Part shown: piece after piece, positions 29,775-38,672 of the stretch
Position numbering within the stretch: position 1 is the stretch's first letter
Layout: every line of letters begins with the position of its first letter
DNA from: Vineibacter terrae
Lineage (GTDB): Bacteria > Pseudomonadota > Alphaproteobacteria > Reyranellales > Reyranellaceae
Direction of reading: 5' to 3'
DNA length: 64,000 nt
NCBI RefSeq assembly: GCF_008039615.1
Contig: NZ_VDUZ01000002.1
Coordinates: 229,704-293,703 of the forward strand
Notes under the pieces: model-generated
The model's database searches: none
Seen by the model: the letters and a program-made list of their open reading frames with translations, nothing else
What the model was told of the DNA's origin: nothing
Program-made: the position numbers and the translations under genes

Positions 29775-30482
29775 TCACAGCCCGAGATAGGCCTTGCGCA
29801 GACTGTCGTCGCCACGGATGTCGCCCGGCGCCGCGGATCGGGCGATGCCGCCGTTCTCAAGGACATAGACCCAATCGGCGAGACCGAGGCTGAGATGGAC
29901 AGCCTGCTCGACCAGCAGGATAGACTGGCCCTCGGCCGCCAGGCGGCGCAGGGTGGCGAACAGCTCCTTGGCCAGGCGCGGGCTGAGGCCCAGCGACGGC
30001 TCGTCCAGCAGCAGCAGGCGCGGGCACGACATCAAGGCGCGCGCGATCGCCAGCATCTGCTGCTCGCCGCCGCTCATGGTGCGGGCAAGCTGATGGCGCC
30101 GCTCGGCCAGGCGCGGAAACAGCGCCAGCATGCGCTCCAGGCCGGCCGCTTCCGCCTGTCGCGCGCGCCGCGCATAGGCACCCAGGCGCAGATTGTCCAG
30201 CACGCTCATCTCGCCGAACAGCCGGCGGCCCTCCGGGACCAGGGCGATGCCGTGCTCGACGATGCGATGCGGCGGCGCGGCCTGCAGCGTCGCGCCGTCG
30301 AACGTGATGCGGGCGCCCGGCTGGGCTGGGATGATGCCGGCAACCGCGTTGAGCAAGGTCGTCTTGCCGGCGCCGTTGGCGCCGAGGATCACCACCGTGC
30401 GGCCGGCCTCGACGCGCAGCGACACCGCGCGCAGCGCCTCGTGCTTGCCGTAGGCGACGCTGAGGTTCTCGACCTCAAGCAT
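29775..30482 (-). CDS. livF: LIV-type ABC transporter ATPase LivF (system 2)
   Basis: 235 residues. Walker A GANGAGKTT (~33-41), signature MSGGEQQMLAIARALM, Walker B LLLDEPSLGLSP, H-loop LLVEQAVHLSLG. Compact LivF type without the LivG C-terminal extension. ATG 30482 follows GGGAGAGG and overlaps the end of livG by 8 bp. Last gene of the five-gene SBP-H-M-G-F transporter operon. Confidence 0.94.
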   Translation of the reverse strand: MLEVENLSVAYGKHEALRAVSLRVEAGRTVVILGANGAGKTTLLNAVAGIIPAQPGARITFDGATLQAAPPHRIVEHGIALVPEGRRLFGEMSVLDNLRLGAYARRARQAEAAGLERMLALFPRLAERRHQLARTMSGGEQQMLAIARALMSCPRLLLLDEPSLGLSPRLAKELFATLRRLAAEGQSILLVEQAVHLSLGLADWVYVLENGGIARSAAPGDIRGDDSLRKAYLGL

Positions 30483-31209
30483 CGTCCTCTCCCAGGTAGA
30501 CGCGCGCGACCTCAGGATCGCTGAGCACGGCATCGGGGGCGCCGGATGCGATCAAGGCGCCGGCGCTCATCACCACGACATGGTCGCACAGCGCCCGGAT
30601 CGCCTCCATGACATGCTCGATCATGACGATCGTCACGCCCTCGTCCCGCAGGCGCCGGATCAGCGCGATGCCGATCTGCAGCTCGCTGGGGTTGAGGCCC
30701 GCCAGCCACTCGTCCAGCAGCAGCACTCGCGGCCGCGTCGCCAGCGCACGGGCGAGCTCGACGCGCTTCTGGTCGATATAGGTGAGCTGCGATCCGGCCT
30801 GGTCCGCCCGCGCCGCCAGCCCGACACACTCCAGCAGCGCACCGACCTCATCCCGGGCCCGTGCCGGCGTCGTCGGCTCGGCGCCGAAGAGGCGGCCGAC
30901 CATGACGTTCTCGCGCGTCGTCATGCCCGGAAGGATGCGCACGAGCTGGAAGGTGCGCGCGATGCGCGACCGGCAGACGCGGAACGCCGGCAGGCCGATC
31001 ATCTCCTGGCCGGCAAGGCGGACCGAGCCGCCGTCGGCCGCGATCTCGCCGGTGACGAGGTTCAGCACCGTCGTCTTGCCTGAGCCGTTGGGACCGATCA
31101 GGCCCACGATCGCGCCGTCGGCGACGTCGAGATCGACGCCGCGCACGGCCTGCAGGCCGCCGAACGACTTGCGAAGCCCGCGGATCGCCAGCAGCGGCTC
31201 GGCCGTCAC
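30475..31209 (-). CDS. livG: LIV-type ABC transporter ATPase LivG (system 2)
   Basis: 244 residues. Walker A GPNGSGKTT, Q-loop ARTFQLVRILPGMT, signature replaced by LTYIDQKRVELARAL (the LSGG core reads LTYI), Walker B LLLDEWLAGLNPSE, H-loop MIEHVMEAI. The deviant signature and DEW instead of DEP occur in some LivG subunits where the partner LivF provides the better active site. GTG start at 31209 overlaps the livM stop (GTGA). Confidence 0.92.
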   Translation of the reverse strand: MTAEPLLAIRGLRKSFGGLQAVRGVDLDVADGAIVGLIGPNGSGKTTVLNLVTGEIAADGGSVRLAGQEMIGLPAFRVCRSRIARTFQLVRILPGMTTRENVMVGRLFGAEPTTPARARDEVGALLECVGLAARADQAGSQLTYIDQKRVELARALATRPRVLLLDEWLAGLNPSELQIGIALIRRLRDEGVTIVMIEHVMEAIRALCDHVVVMSAGALIASGAPDAVLSDPEVARVYLGEDDA

Positions 31210-32108
31210 GGTGCCCTCCCGCGCACGCGGTCCACCAGGCCCATCAGGCCGCCCGGCAGATAGTAGACGATGATCACGAAGCACAGGCCCAAGGCGATGC
31301 CGAAATGATGCGGGAAGGTGCCGGACAGCAGCTCGAACAGCAGCACCAGCGGCACGGCGCCCAGCGCCGGCCCCCAGGGCCGGCCGACTCCGCCCAGCAA
31401 GGCCATGATCAGGACCTGGAAGGCGACCAGCGAATTGAAGGCGATATTGGGATCGACATAGGTGTAGCGCAGCGACAGCACGGCGCCTACCAGCGACATC
31501 ACCGCCGAGGTCGCGGCGAAGACCAGCACCTTGACGCGCGTCGTGTCGATGCCGGCATGGCGCGCCACCATCTCGTCCTCGCCGATGACGCGCAGCGCGT
31601 AGCCGAGCCGCGCCTGCGACAGCCACCAGACGCCGCCGATGACCACCGCCGCGATGGCCAGCAGCAGCTCGTAGATCAGCGTGCCGCCGGCATTGACGAA
31701 GATGTAGCGCGCCAGGGTCTTGGTCTGGTTGATCTCGAACCAGATCACCAGCTGCTTGATCAGCTCGGCCAGGCCGAAGGTGAAGATCACGAAGTAGACG
31801 CCGCTCAGCCGCAGGGTCGAGAGCCCGACGCCGAACGCCACCGCGAAGCCCACGACCGGTGCGATGGCCAGCACCAGCGGCAGCGGCAGGTGGTCGCCCA
31901 GCAGGGCCACGGTATAGGTGCCGATGCCGACGAAGGCGGCAGTGGCCAGCGAGATATAGCGGGTGCGGCCGGAGAAGAAGGCCCAGGCCGTGGCCAGCGA
32001 GACATAGGCCAGGATGCTGATCAGCAGCGACACGGTGTAGGCCGACACGACCAGCGGCAGGGCCGCCAGCACGGCCACGCCCACGGCGACAAGCGCGAGC
32101 CTAGCCAC
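31206..32108 (-). CDS. livM: LIV-type ABC transporter permease LivM (system 2)
   Basis: 300 residues with eight or more membrane helices. LivM hallmarks: SLATAAFVGIGTYTVALL, LSGVYFVIFTFGLAELIKQ, the cytoplasmic loop ARLGYALRVIGEDEMVARHAGID cited by its core RVIGEDE, and MALLGGVGRPWGPALGAV. Pairs with LivH to form the channel. Overlaps livH by 8 bp. Confidence 0.94.
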   Translation of the reverse strand: MARLALVAVGVAVLAALPLVVSAYTVSLLISILAYVSLATAWAFFSGRTRYISLATAAFVGIGTYTVALLGDHLPLPLVLAIAPVVGFAVAFGVGLSTLRLSGVYFVIFTFGLAELIKQLVIWFEINQTKTLARYIFVNAGGTLIYELLLAIAAVVIGGVWWLSQARLGYALRVIGEDEMVARHAGIDTTRVKVLVFAATSAVMSLVGAVLSLRYTYVDPNIAFNSLVAFQVLIMALLGGVGRPWGPALGAVPLVLLFELLSGTFPHHFGIALGLCFVIIVYYLPGGLMGLVDRVRGRAP

Positions 32109-32970
32109 GGCTGAAGAGCCCCTGCGGGCGCACGAGCAGCACCAGGAGGAACAGCGCGAAGTTGATGGCCAGTGTCAGGCCGGGGTCGACCAGGTAGGCG
32201 CCCAGCGCCTCGGCGACCCCCAGGATCAGGCCCGCGGCCAGGCAGCCCAGCATGCGGCCGACACCGCCCATGATCACCACGATCAGCGCCTTGAGCGTGT
32301 AGACGATGCCGATCGAGGCATTGAACGACAGGAACATGCTGACCAGCGTGCCGGCCACCGCCATGATCGCGCCGCCGGCGGCGAAGGCCAGCGCCGACAG
32401 GCGCGGCACGTCGATGGCGACAAGCTGCGCCGCGACGGGATCGATCGCGATCGCCCGCAATGCGCCGCCAAGCCTGGTGGCGCGCAGCAGCCAGTACAGG
32501 GCCAGCGCCAGCGCCACCGCGGCCACGAATGCCAGCACGCGGTTCAGCGCCACGGTGGCGCCCAGCACATGCACCGGCACCGCAAGGTAGGTGTAGCCGC
32601 GGTACTCGCCGCCCCATTGCACCAGCGCCACGCCCTGGAAGACGAACAGCAGGCCGAAAGTGACCAGGATGGTGTCGGCCTCGAGCACGTCCCGGTTGGC
32701 GGCGCGGCGCACCAGCGGCGTCAGCAGATAGCGGTAGATCAGCCAGTTGCCGCAGAACGCCACCGGCACGCTGAACAGCAGGCTGGCCAGGGGATCGATG
32801 CGCCACAGCGTGAGGAACCAGAAGGCGGTGAAGGCGCCGCCCATGAGCGTCTCGCCATAGGCGAGGTTCATCATGCGCGCGATGCCGTATTGCAGGTTCA
32901 GCCCCAGCGCGATCAGGCCGTACATGCCGCCGACCAGCACGCCGCTCAGGATGGCTTCGAACAGGACCAC
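32101..32970 (-). CDS. livH: LIV-type ABC transporter permease LivH (system 2)
   Basis: 289 residues, about eight helices. Hallmarks: GLIALGLNLQYGIARMMNLAYGE (core GIARMMNLAYGE), LEADTILVTFGLLFVFQGVA, the coupling loop RAIAIDPVAAQLVAIDV, and VIMGGVGRMLGCLAAGLILG. Upstream of it lies a 270-bp interval with a palindromic element, then the binding-protein gene on the same strand. Confidence 0.94.
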   Translation of the reverse strand: MVLFEAILSGVLVGGMYGLIALGLNLQYGIARMMNLAYGETLMGGAFTAFWFLTLWRIDPLASLLFSVPVAFCGNWLIYRYLLTPLVRRAANRDVLEADTILVTFGLLFVFQGVALVQWGGEYRGYTYLAVPVHVLGATVALNRVLAFVAAVALALALYWLLRATRLGGALRAIAIDPVAAQLVAIDVPRLSALAFAAGGAIMAVAGTLVSMFLSFNASIGIVYTLKALIVVIMGGVGRMLGCLAAGLILGVAEALGAYLVDPGLTLAINFALFLLVLLVRPQGLFSRG

Positions 32971-33000
32971 GGCGCGGCGCCCTTAACCGAGTCCTTCCTG

Positions 33001-33178
33001 TTCCCCCCTCGCCCCGCGGCAGCGGGGAGAGGGAGGGGCCCATCGCGAAGCGATGGGAGGGTGAGGGGTACGCGCGGTCAGTCCCTGTTCTTGCCGCATG
33101 GCTCGATCGTCCCTACCCCTCACCTTCCCATGCCTTCGGCATGGGCCCCTTCCTCTCCCCGCTGCCGCGGGGCGAGGA
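33001..33178. repeat. Long inverted repeat, 'tctcccc' family (copy 2)
   Basis: Left arm (33005-33070) reads CCCTCGCCCCGCGGCAGCGG then GGAGAGGGAGGGGCCCATCG with an inner CGATGGGAGGGTGAGGGG tail. The right arm (33114-33178) is its complement, TACCCCTCACCTTCCCATGC ... CTCTCCCCGCTGCCGCGGGG. Arms ~65 bp, spacer ~45 bp. It lies between the binding-protein gene and livH, an interval where a strong stem could set the excess of binding protein over permease. Confidence 0.85.
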
Positions 33179-33243
33179 GACGGCAGCAGCGCGTTCATAT
33201 GTGATCGCCCTTCCCCCTCCGGGGGAAGGCGGGACGCGCGAAA

Positions 33244-34452
33244 TCACCACTTGGGCTTGGGGAACATCAGCGGCTTGGCGCCGCGCTTGTCGGCAGGATA
33301 GATGCCAACCACCTCGTCGCCCTGCCATTGTCCGACGGCCCAGGCCGTCTGATGGACCTGGTCCTTGAACGTGTACACGTCGGCAATGGTCTCGAACGTG
33401 CCTGACGCGATGGCGTCGCGGATCTTCTTGCGGTCGATCTCGCCCACCTGCTCGATCGCCTTCTGCAGGATCTGCAGGGTGCCATAGGTGCCGATGGAGC
33501 CGATCTCGACGCCGCGATTGAACATCGCCTTGTGCCGCTCGATGTACTCCTTCTGGCCCGGCGCCGTGGTGTCGACGGCGCCGTACAGCAGCACGCCATT
33601 CTTCTTGGCGCCGAACTTGGCGACATAGGCCGGGAACGGCGTGCCCACCCCGGTGTAGAAGATCGGCGGGCTGAAGCCCACCACCTGCGCCTGCTCGGTC
33701 ACCATGAAGGTGTCGGTCGGATAGCTGAAGCAGAAGAAGGCATCGGGCTCGAGCGCCATCACCTCGCGGATCTGCGGCTGCAGGTCCGACACGCCCAGCG
33801 GGTAGCTCTTGTTGTAGACGACCTCGACAGCGGCCTTCTTGCAGGCGTCGACCATGGCGGTGGCCATCTCGACGCCGAGCTGGTCGGCGACATGCATGAT
33901 GGCGATGCGGCCCTTGATCTTGCCTTCCTTCTTCAGCTGCGCGCACATCGCCGCCAGCGGTTCGGTGCCGTTGTCGGGCTGCACCAGGGCCCAGAAGGAA
34001 TAGGGCCAGCGGGGGCCGAGCTGGCGCACGCGCATCGCCGAGGCGGTGTAGTGGATCGCCGGGTACTCGTGCTTGTTGAAGACCGGCGCCGTCGCGAGGT
34101 TGGTGGCGGTGCCCCAGGGCGGCAGCACGAGGTCGACCTTGTCGTTGAGGATCAGGCGCTCGACCAGGCGGATCGCTTCCTCGATCTGGCTGCGGTCGTC
34201 GTAGTCGATCAGCTCGATCGGGACCTTGCGGTCATGCTTCTTCAGGAAGATGCCGCCGGCGTCGTTCACGTCCTTGGCCCAGAGCTTGTACTGCGACCAG
34301 GTCGTCGACTGCGCGCCGGGCGCATAAGGGCCCGACAGCGACACGGCATAGCCGATGCGGATCGATTTCGGCGCCTGCGCCCGCGCGACCATCGGCGCGC
34401 CGGCAGCGGCAAGCAGGGACACTCCACCCTTCAGAACGGTTCGCCTCTGCAT
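33244..34452 (-). CDS. LIV-type ABC transporter substrate-binding protein (system 2)
   Basis: 402 residues. Tat-like signal (MQRRTVLKGGVSLLAAAG, cut near ARA at 23-25), then a type I periplasmic binding protein (Peripla_BP_6) with RIGYAVSLSGPYAPGAQ, IELIDYDDRSQIEEAIRLV, DLVLPPWGTATNLATAPV and MHVADQLGVEMATAMV. Captures the substrate outside the inner membrane for LivHMGF. ATG 34452 follows GGGAGAG. The region before it holds a 15-bp palindrome that recurs in front of the monooxygenase gene at 35692. Confidence 0.93.
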   Translation of the reverse strand: MQRRTVLKGGVSLLAAAGAPMVARAQAPKSIRIGYAVSLSGPYAPGAQSTTWSQYKLWAKDVNDAGGIFLKKHDRKVPIELIDYDDRSQIEEAIRLVERLILNDKVDLVLPPWGTATNLATAPVFNKHEYPAIHYTASAMRVRQLGPRWPYSFWALVQPDNGTEPLAAMCAQLKKEGKIKGRIAIMHVADQLGVEMATAMVDACKKAAVEVVYNKSYPLGVSDLQPQIREVMALEPDAFFCFSYPTDTFMVTEQAQVVGFSPPIFYTGVGTPFPAYVAKFGAKKNGVLLYGAVDTTAPGQKEYIERHKAMFNRGVEIGSIGTYGTLQILQKAIEQVGEIDRKKIRDAIASGTFETIADVYTFKDQVHQTAWAVGQWQGDEVVGIYPADKRGAKPLMFPKPKW

Positions 34453-34495
34453 GGCGTCTCTCCCACGTTGCGCTTGTTTGTTTTGTCGAACAATT

Positions 34496-34510
34496 GTTCG
34501 CATTGCGCAC
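34496..34510. promoter_or_regulatory. Candidate IclR operator, site A
   Basis: GTTCGCATTGCGCAC, a 15-bp near-perfect palindrome (one mismatched pair), 44 bp before the binding-protein start. An almost identical copy, differing only at the central base, is at 35624-35638. The context ACAA.T precedes both. IclR-family proteins bind such short palindromes near promoters, and the IclR gene lies between the two sites. Confidence 0.6.
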
Positions 34511-34579
34511 GCACAAGAGCGTAACTGTGGCCGTCGCCTCCTGTCAATGAATGGTTGAAATCAAACAATCGACGCGCCC

Positions 34580-34665
34580 GTCATCCCGAGCGCAGCGAGG
34601 GATCTCCCGCGACATGATGCACGGTGCGTCAATCGCGGGAGATCCCTCGCTGCGCTCGGGATGAC
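34580..34665. repeat. Inverted repeat, 'gtcatcccgagcg' family (copy 3)
   Basis: Arms GTCATCCCGAGCGCAGCGAG + GGATCTCCCGCG and CGCGGGAGATCCCTCGCTGC + GCTCGGGATGAC are perfect over ~31 bp, with a ~24-bp loop. It lies between the 5' end of the binding-protein gene and the 3' end of iclR, so it could end the iclR transcript. Confidence 0.9.
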
Positions 34666-34681
34666 GGGTACGTGCCCAAGA

Positions 34682-35542
34682 TCACCGCGCCATGGGACGA
34701 CCGGGCAGATTGCGGATCGCCATCTCGATGTTGCGAGCCGCCTCGCGCAGGTCGGGCAGGATCTTGCCCACCGCGTCGCGCCGGCGCAGGCGGCTGCTGG
34801 GCGCGCTGAGATTGAGCGACGCCACCGCCGCGCCCGTCGCGTCGCGGATCGGCACGGCGATGCAGTTCACGCCGTAGTCGAGCTCCTCGTCGGTGAAGGC
34901 GTAGCCGTCGCGCCGCGCCTGGTCGACGAGCTTGCGCACGCCGGCCGGCGTATGCACCGTGTGCTTGGTCAGCGGCCGCATCACCGCCGTCTCGAAATAG
35001 GCATCGAGCGCGTCGGGCGGCAGCCCGCCCAGCAGGATGCGGCCTGGCGAGGTGCAGTAGGCCGGCAGCCGGCCGCCGGCCGGCACCAGCATCACGCCGT
35101 GCCGTGTCGCGGGCACGCGCACCGCATAGGCGATGTCGTGACCGTCGAGCACCGACACCGAGCAGGTCTCGCCGTGGATCTCGGCCAGCTCGCGCAGGTG
35201 CGTGAGCGCCACCTCCGACCAGCCCATCGACGACAGGTAGGCATAGCCCAGCCGCAGCGCCCGCGGCCGCAAGGTAAAGAGCTTGCCATCGGTGGCGGCA
35301 TAGCCGAGATCGCACAAGGTCAGCAGCAGGCGCCGCGCCGTGGCGCGTGTGATGCCGGCACGCTTGGCGACGTCGCTCAGCGTCAGCGCCCGGGCATCGT
35401 GGAACACCTCGATCGCCGCCAGCCCGCGCGCCAGCGCCTGCACGAAATAGCGCCCGCTGTCCGGCTGCCGGCGCGCGCCCGAAGCGGCACGACGCTTGGC
35501 CGCTGCAGCGGCCGGCCTGACGAATTCGACGACGCCCGACAT
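34682..35542 (-). CDS. IclR-family transcriptional regulator
   Basis: 286 residues. Winged helix-turn-helix at ~30-95 (FVQALARGLAAIEVF, LTLSDVAKRAGITRATARRL, LCDLGYAATDGKLFTLRP) followed by the IclR effector domain (SVLDGHDIAYAVRVPATR, RLPAYCTSPGRILLGGLPPD, GYAFTDEELDYGVNCIAVPI). This is the PcaR/PobR/PcaU branch, which governs aromatic catabolism. ATG 35542 follows CCAGGAGAG. It faces away from the monooxygenase operon across a 149-bp gap holding operator site B, and the transporter's operator site A lies beyond its 3' end. Confidence 0.93.
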   Translation of the reverse strand: MSGVVEFVRPAAAAAKRRAASGARRQPDSGRYFVQALARGLAAIEVFHDARALTLSDVAKRAGITRATARRLLLTLCDLGYAATDGKLFTLRPRALRLGYAYLSSMGWSEVALTHLRELAEIHGETCSVSVLDGHDIAYAVRVPATRHGVMLVPAGGRLPAYCTSPGRILLGGLPPDALDAYFETAVMRPLTKHTVHTPAGVRKLVDQARRDGYAFTDEELDYGVNCIAVPIRDATGAAVASLNLSAPSSRLRRRDAVGKILPDLREAARNIEMAIRNLPGRPMAR

Positions 35543-35623
35543 GTGCTTCTCTCCTGGACCGCGGCGGCGCCGATATTGACTCGATCTCGGGCCGCAGAGC
35601 ATATTATGCAAAATCGTACAAAT

Positions 35624-35638
35624 GTTCGCAATGCGCAC
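35624..35638. promoter_or_regulatory. Candidate IclR operator, site B
   Basis: GTTCGCAATGCGCAC, matching site A at 34496-34510 in 14 of 15 positions. It lies in the divergent intergenic region, 54 bp before the monooxygenase start and 82 bp before iclR. A TATTATGC stretch (35602-35609) nearby could be part of a promoter. Confidence 0.6.
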
Positions 35639-35691
35639 AAAGAGGCCGCGGCACGAATGTCGACGGCACCAGCGCCGGGATGGAGGACGCA

Positions 35692-36873
35692 ATGCCGAGG
35701 CCGGACGACCTGCAGTTCAATATGTTCCATTTCATGCCGTACATCCACTTGCCGGAGGATCACAAGAAATACGAGTCGGTGTGGGTCGATTTCCCCAACA
35801 CGATCTATGACCCGGTGAAAGGCAACCAGCTCTACACGCGCTACCTGCGCGAGATGGCGCTGGCCGACAAGCTGGGCTTCGACGGGCTGGTCGTCAACGA
35901 GCACCACTCGACCAGCTACAGCATGATGCCGGCGCCGAGCCTGATCGCCGCGGCGCTGATCCCGCAGACCAGCCGCGCCAAGCTGTGCGTCTTCGGCACG
36001 CCGCTCAACCTCGAGTACCCGCATCGCGTGGCCGAGGAGTACGGCATGCTGGATGTCATGTCGGGCGGCCGCCTCGAGGTCGCGCTGCCGCTGGGCACCG
36101 GCATGGAGTACTGGGTGAACCCGATCAACCCCGCCACCGCCCGCGCCCGCTTCCGCGAATCGATCGACATCCTGCTCAAGGCCTGGCGCGAGGACGGGCC
36201 GCTGGCCTACGAGGGCGATTTCTACACCTACCGCTACCTCAACGTCTGGCCCAAGCCCTACCAGAAGCCGCATCCCAAGATGTACCTGGTGGGCACCGGC
36301 AGCCCCGAGACGGTGCAGCTCGCGGCCGAGCTGGGCCTGGGCTACTCGTCGGTGTTCGTGCCGATCAGCAAGCAGATGCAGGCCTTCGCCGAGCTGCGCG
36401 AGCGCTCGCCGTCATACGGCCACACCTTCACGCGCGACAAGGCGATCATCGGCATCATGGCCTATGTCGCCGAGACCAAGGAGAAGGCCGAGCAGGAGTG
36501 GATGGAGCACCTGTTCTTCTTCTTCAAGGACGCGCTGCGCACCACGCCGCGCTATCTCGTGCCGCCCGGCTACGTGACGCCGGCCGAGTTCCGCAAGCGC
36601 ATCTCCGGCCCCAACCTGCATGGCGAGCTGACCTGGGAGGGGCTCACCGAGCAGTTCTTCGTGGTCTGCGGCACGCCCGACATGGTGGCCGAATCGATCG
36701 CGGCCTGGTCCGAGCAGGCCCACTCCAGCCGCATCAACTGCTTCCTTCACCTCGGCACCATGCCGCACTGGATGACGGTCAAGAACATGACGCTGTTCGC
36801 CGAGGAGGTGATCCCCAGGCTGCGCAGCAAGGCGCCCGACATGCGCCAGTCCCTGCCGCAGGCCGCCGAGTAG
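35692..36873 (+). CDS. Luciferase-like (LLM class) flavin-dependent monooxygenase
   Basis: 393 residues, bacterial luciferase-like TIM-barrel family. GFDGLVVNEHHSTSYSMMP is the conserved strand-2/helix motif; EEYGMLDVMSGGRLEVALPLG and PKMYLVGTGSPETVQLAAELG follow, with an HLGTMPH tail segment. It uses reduced flavin, normally from a separate reductase, and O2 to oxidise a substrate; none of the neighbours is an obvious reductase. ATG 35692 has GGAGG 5 bases upstream; an ATG at 35680 is possible. Likely co-transcribed with the hydrolase 10 bp downstream, and a candidate for the step feeding the hydroquinone pathway. Confidence 0.9.
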   Translation: MPRPDDLQFNMFHFMPYIHLPEDHKKYESVWVDFPNTIYDPVKGNQLYTRYLREMALADKLGFDGLVVNEHHSTSYSMMPAPSLIAAALIPQTSRAKLCVFGTPLNLEYPHRVAEEYGMLDVMSGGRLEVALPLGTGMEYWVNPINPATARARFRESIDILLKAWREDGPLAYEGDFYTYRYLNVWPKPYQKPHPKMYLVGTGSPETVQLAAELGLGYSSVFVPISKQMQAFAELRERSPSYGHTFTRDKAIIGIMAYVAETKEKAEQEWMEHLFFFFKDALRTTPRYLVPPGYVTPAEFRKRISGPNLHGELTWEGLTEQFFVVCGTPDMVAESIAAWSEQAHSSRINCFLHLGTMPHWMTVKNMTLFAEEVIPRLRSKAPDMRQSLPQAAE

Positions 36874-36883
36874 GAGCGCCGCC

Positions 36884-37648
36884 ATGACCGCTTTCACGCG
36901 CGAGGAAATCACCGTCGGCGGCGTCAAGACCGTCTACCTGACGGCCGGCAAGGGCGAGCCGCTGCTCTTCCTCCATGGCGGTGGCACGTTCCACGGCTTC
37001 GAGTTCGCCAAGCCCTGGGCCGAGCATTTCCGTGTCCTGCTGCCCTACCACCCCGGTTTCGGCGAATCGGACGACGATCCCGGGCTGTCGTCCATGCAGG
37101 ACTACGTGATGCACTACATCGAGCTGCTGGACCAGCTCGGCCTGGACAAGGTGAACCTGGTTGGCTTCTCGCTGGGCGGCTGGCTGGCGGCGAGCTTCGC
37201 CACCCAGCACACGCGGCGGATCCGCAAGCTGGTGCTGGTGGCGCCCGCCGGGCTGCGCGTCAAGGAGGCGCCCACGGCCGACCTCTTCCGCATCCCCGGC
37301 GAGCAGGTCCCGGCCATGCTGGTGCACAATTTCGACGTCATCAAGCCGCACCTCCCGGCCGGCTTCGACGTCGACTTTACGGTCGACCGCTTCCGCGAGA
37401 TCACGACCGTGGCGCGCGTGGCCTGGGAGCGGTCACATGACCCCAAGCTGCCGCGCTGGCTGCACCGGGTGACCGTGCCCACCATGCTGGTCTACGGCGA
37501 GCAGGACCGTATCGTGCCGGCGGCGCAGGGCCCGCACTGGGCCAGGCTGATCCCGGGCGCCACGGTCAGGACCTTCCCCGAGGCGGGCCACCTGGTCCTC
37601 GACGAGAAGCCGGAGGCGGTGAAGGCGGTGCAGCAGTTCCTGCAGTGA
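36884..37648 (+). CDS. Alpha/beta hydrolase
   Basis: 254 residues with the full catalytic set: HGGG oxyanion loop (LLFLHGGGTFHGFEF), nucleophile elbow GFSLGG (~94-99, Ser96), acid Asp in LVYGEQDRIVP, and His in EAGHLVLDEKP. It resembles the meta-cleavage-product hydrolase/esterase group. Beside a luciferase-like monooxygenase that could make an ester by a Baeyer-Villiger-type step, it could release a phenol such as hydroquinone; that pairing is inference. Confidence 0.92.
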   Translation: MTAFTREEITVGGVKTVYLTAGKGEPLLFLHGGGTFHGFEFAKPWAEHFRVLLPYHPGFGESDDDPGLSSMQDYVMHYIELLDQLGLDKVNLVGFSLGGWLAASFATQHTRRIRKLVLVAPAGLRVKEAPTADLFRIPGEQVPAMLVHNFDVIKPHLPAGFDVDFTVDRFREITTVARVAWERSHDPKLPRWLHRVTVPTMLVYGEQDRIVPAAQGPHWARLIPGATVRTFPEAGHLVLDEKPEAVKAVQQFLQ

Positions 37649-37732
37649 CAACCTTCCGACACGGCGATTGAATTGACCGGGGCTTTGGAGTTCACTGGGC
37701 GACCATCGTCTGTCTCATCATGGTCAGACACG

Positions 37733-38617
37733 ATGCAAGCAAGGTCGGTCTTCGGGGCAGGTGAAACGCACGGAATCCTGCAGCAGGTCGGCGCGCAGGT
37801 GAGCGCCTCCAGCGACGGGCTGGGGTGGACATCCGCGTTCGCGTCGACGCAGCGCGAGCAGCCCTTCGAAGCGCGCTTCCACGCCCATGCCGACTGCCTG
37901 ATGGTCCTGCATCGCGGCGGTCCCGTCGACATGATCTACAACACGGGACGCCACGCCGTGTCCCGGCACATCCCCAAAGGCGGCGTCTTCTTCCTGCCGG
38001 CGGGACAGGAGTGCCATGTCCACCTGCGCGGCCCGCTCGACACCACGCATATCTACCTGCGCGCGTCGCTGTTCGAGCGCGAGAACGGACCGATCGCCGC
38101 CCTGACGGGCCTGGCACCGCTGCTGGGCGAGCGCGATCCCGTCCTGGAGCATCTGGCCGGGGCGGTCGGCACGATCATCGCCGAAGCGGCCCCCTCGCTG
38201 GCGGTCGACCCGATCGCCACCGCGCTTGCCGGGCGCTTCATCGACATGAACTTCAGGCAGCGCCCGGCCGAGCCGCGCCGGCGCTACCAGCTGACCGGCC
38301 GGCAGCTGCGCCGCGTGCACGACTTCGTCGAGGCCAATATCGGCGCCGACATCCGTCTCGACGCCATGGCCCGGACCTGCGGCGTCAGCCCCGATCATTT
38401 CCTGCGCACGTTCAAGGCCACCGCCGGCGTCTCGCCGTACCAGTACGTCCTCACCCGCCGCGTCGAGCGGGCCAAGCGGCTGCTGACCGAGGAGGCCGGC
38501 TCGAGCCTGGCCGACATCGCCGCGCGCTGCGGGTTCTCGCACCAGGAGCACCTGAGCCGGATGTTCCGCCGCTTCACAGGCAGCACACCCGGCCGCTATC
38601 GGCGCGACGGCAGCTGA
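37733..38617 (+). CDS. AraC-family transcriptional regulator
   Basis: 294 residues. Cupin-like N-terminal sensor domain (~30-190; FHAHADCLMVLHRGG, GGVFFLPAGQECHVHLRG) and a C-terminal AraC DNA-binding domain with two helix-turn-helix units (LDAMARTCGVSPDHFLRTFK and LADIAARCGFSHQEHLSRMF). The immediately downstream direct repeat at 38673-38703 is a likely binding site. ATG 37733 is the best start although its ribosome site is weak; a TTG further upstream at 37673 keeps the frame open. Confidence 0.9.
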   Translation: MQARSVFGAGETHGILQQVGAQVSASSDGLGWTSAFASTQREQPFEARFHAHADCLMVLHRGGPVDMIYNTGRHAVSRHIPKGGVFFLPAGQECHVHLRGPLDTTHIYLRASLFERENGPIAALTGLAPLLGERDPVLEHLAGAVGTIIAEAAPSLAVDPIATALAGRFIDMNFRQRPAEPRRRYQLTGRQLRRVHDFVEANIGADIRLDAMARTCGVSPDHFLRTFKATAGVSPYQYVLTRRVERAKRLLTEEAGSSLADIAARCGFSHQEHLSRMFRRFTGSTPGRYRRDGS

Positions 38618-38672
38618 GGCGCTCTTCGCCGCGCTCGGGATGGCAGGTGGGGTTGGCGCAACGTTTTCTCGA

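Noticed and set aside
34580..34665. Palindromic repeat as a classical intrinsic terminator
   Set aside because: No U-tract follows the stem on either strand, and other copies lie inside operons.
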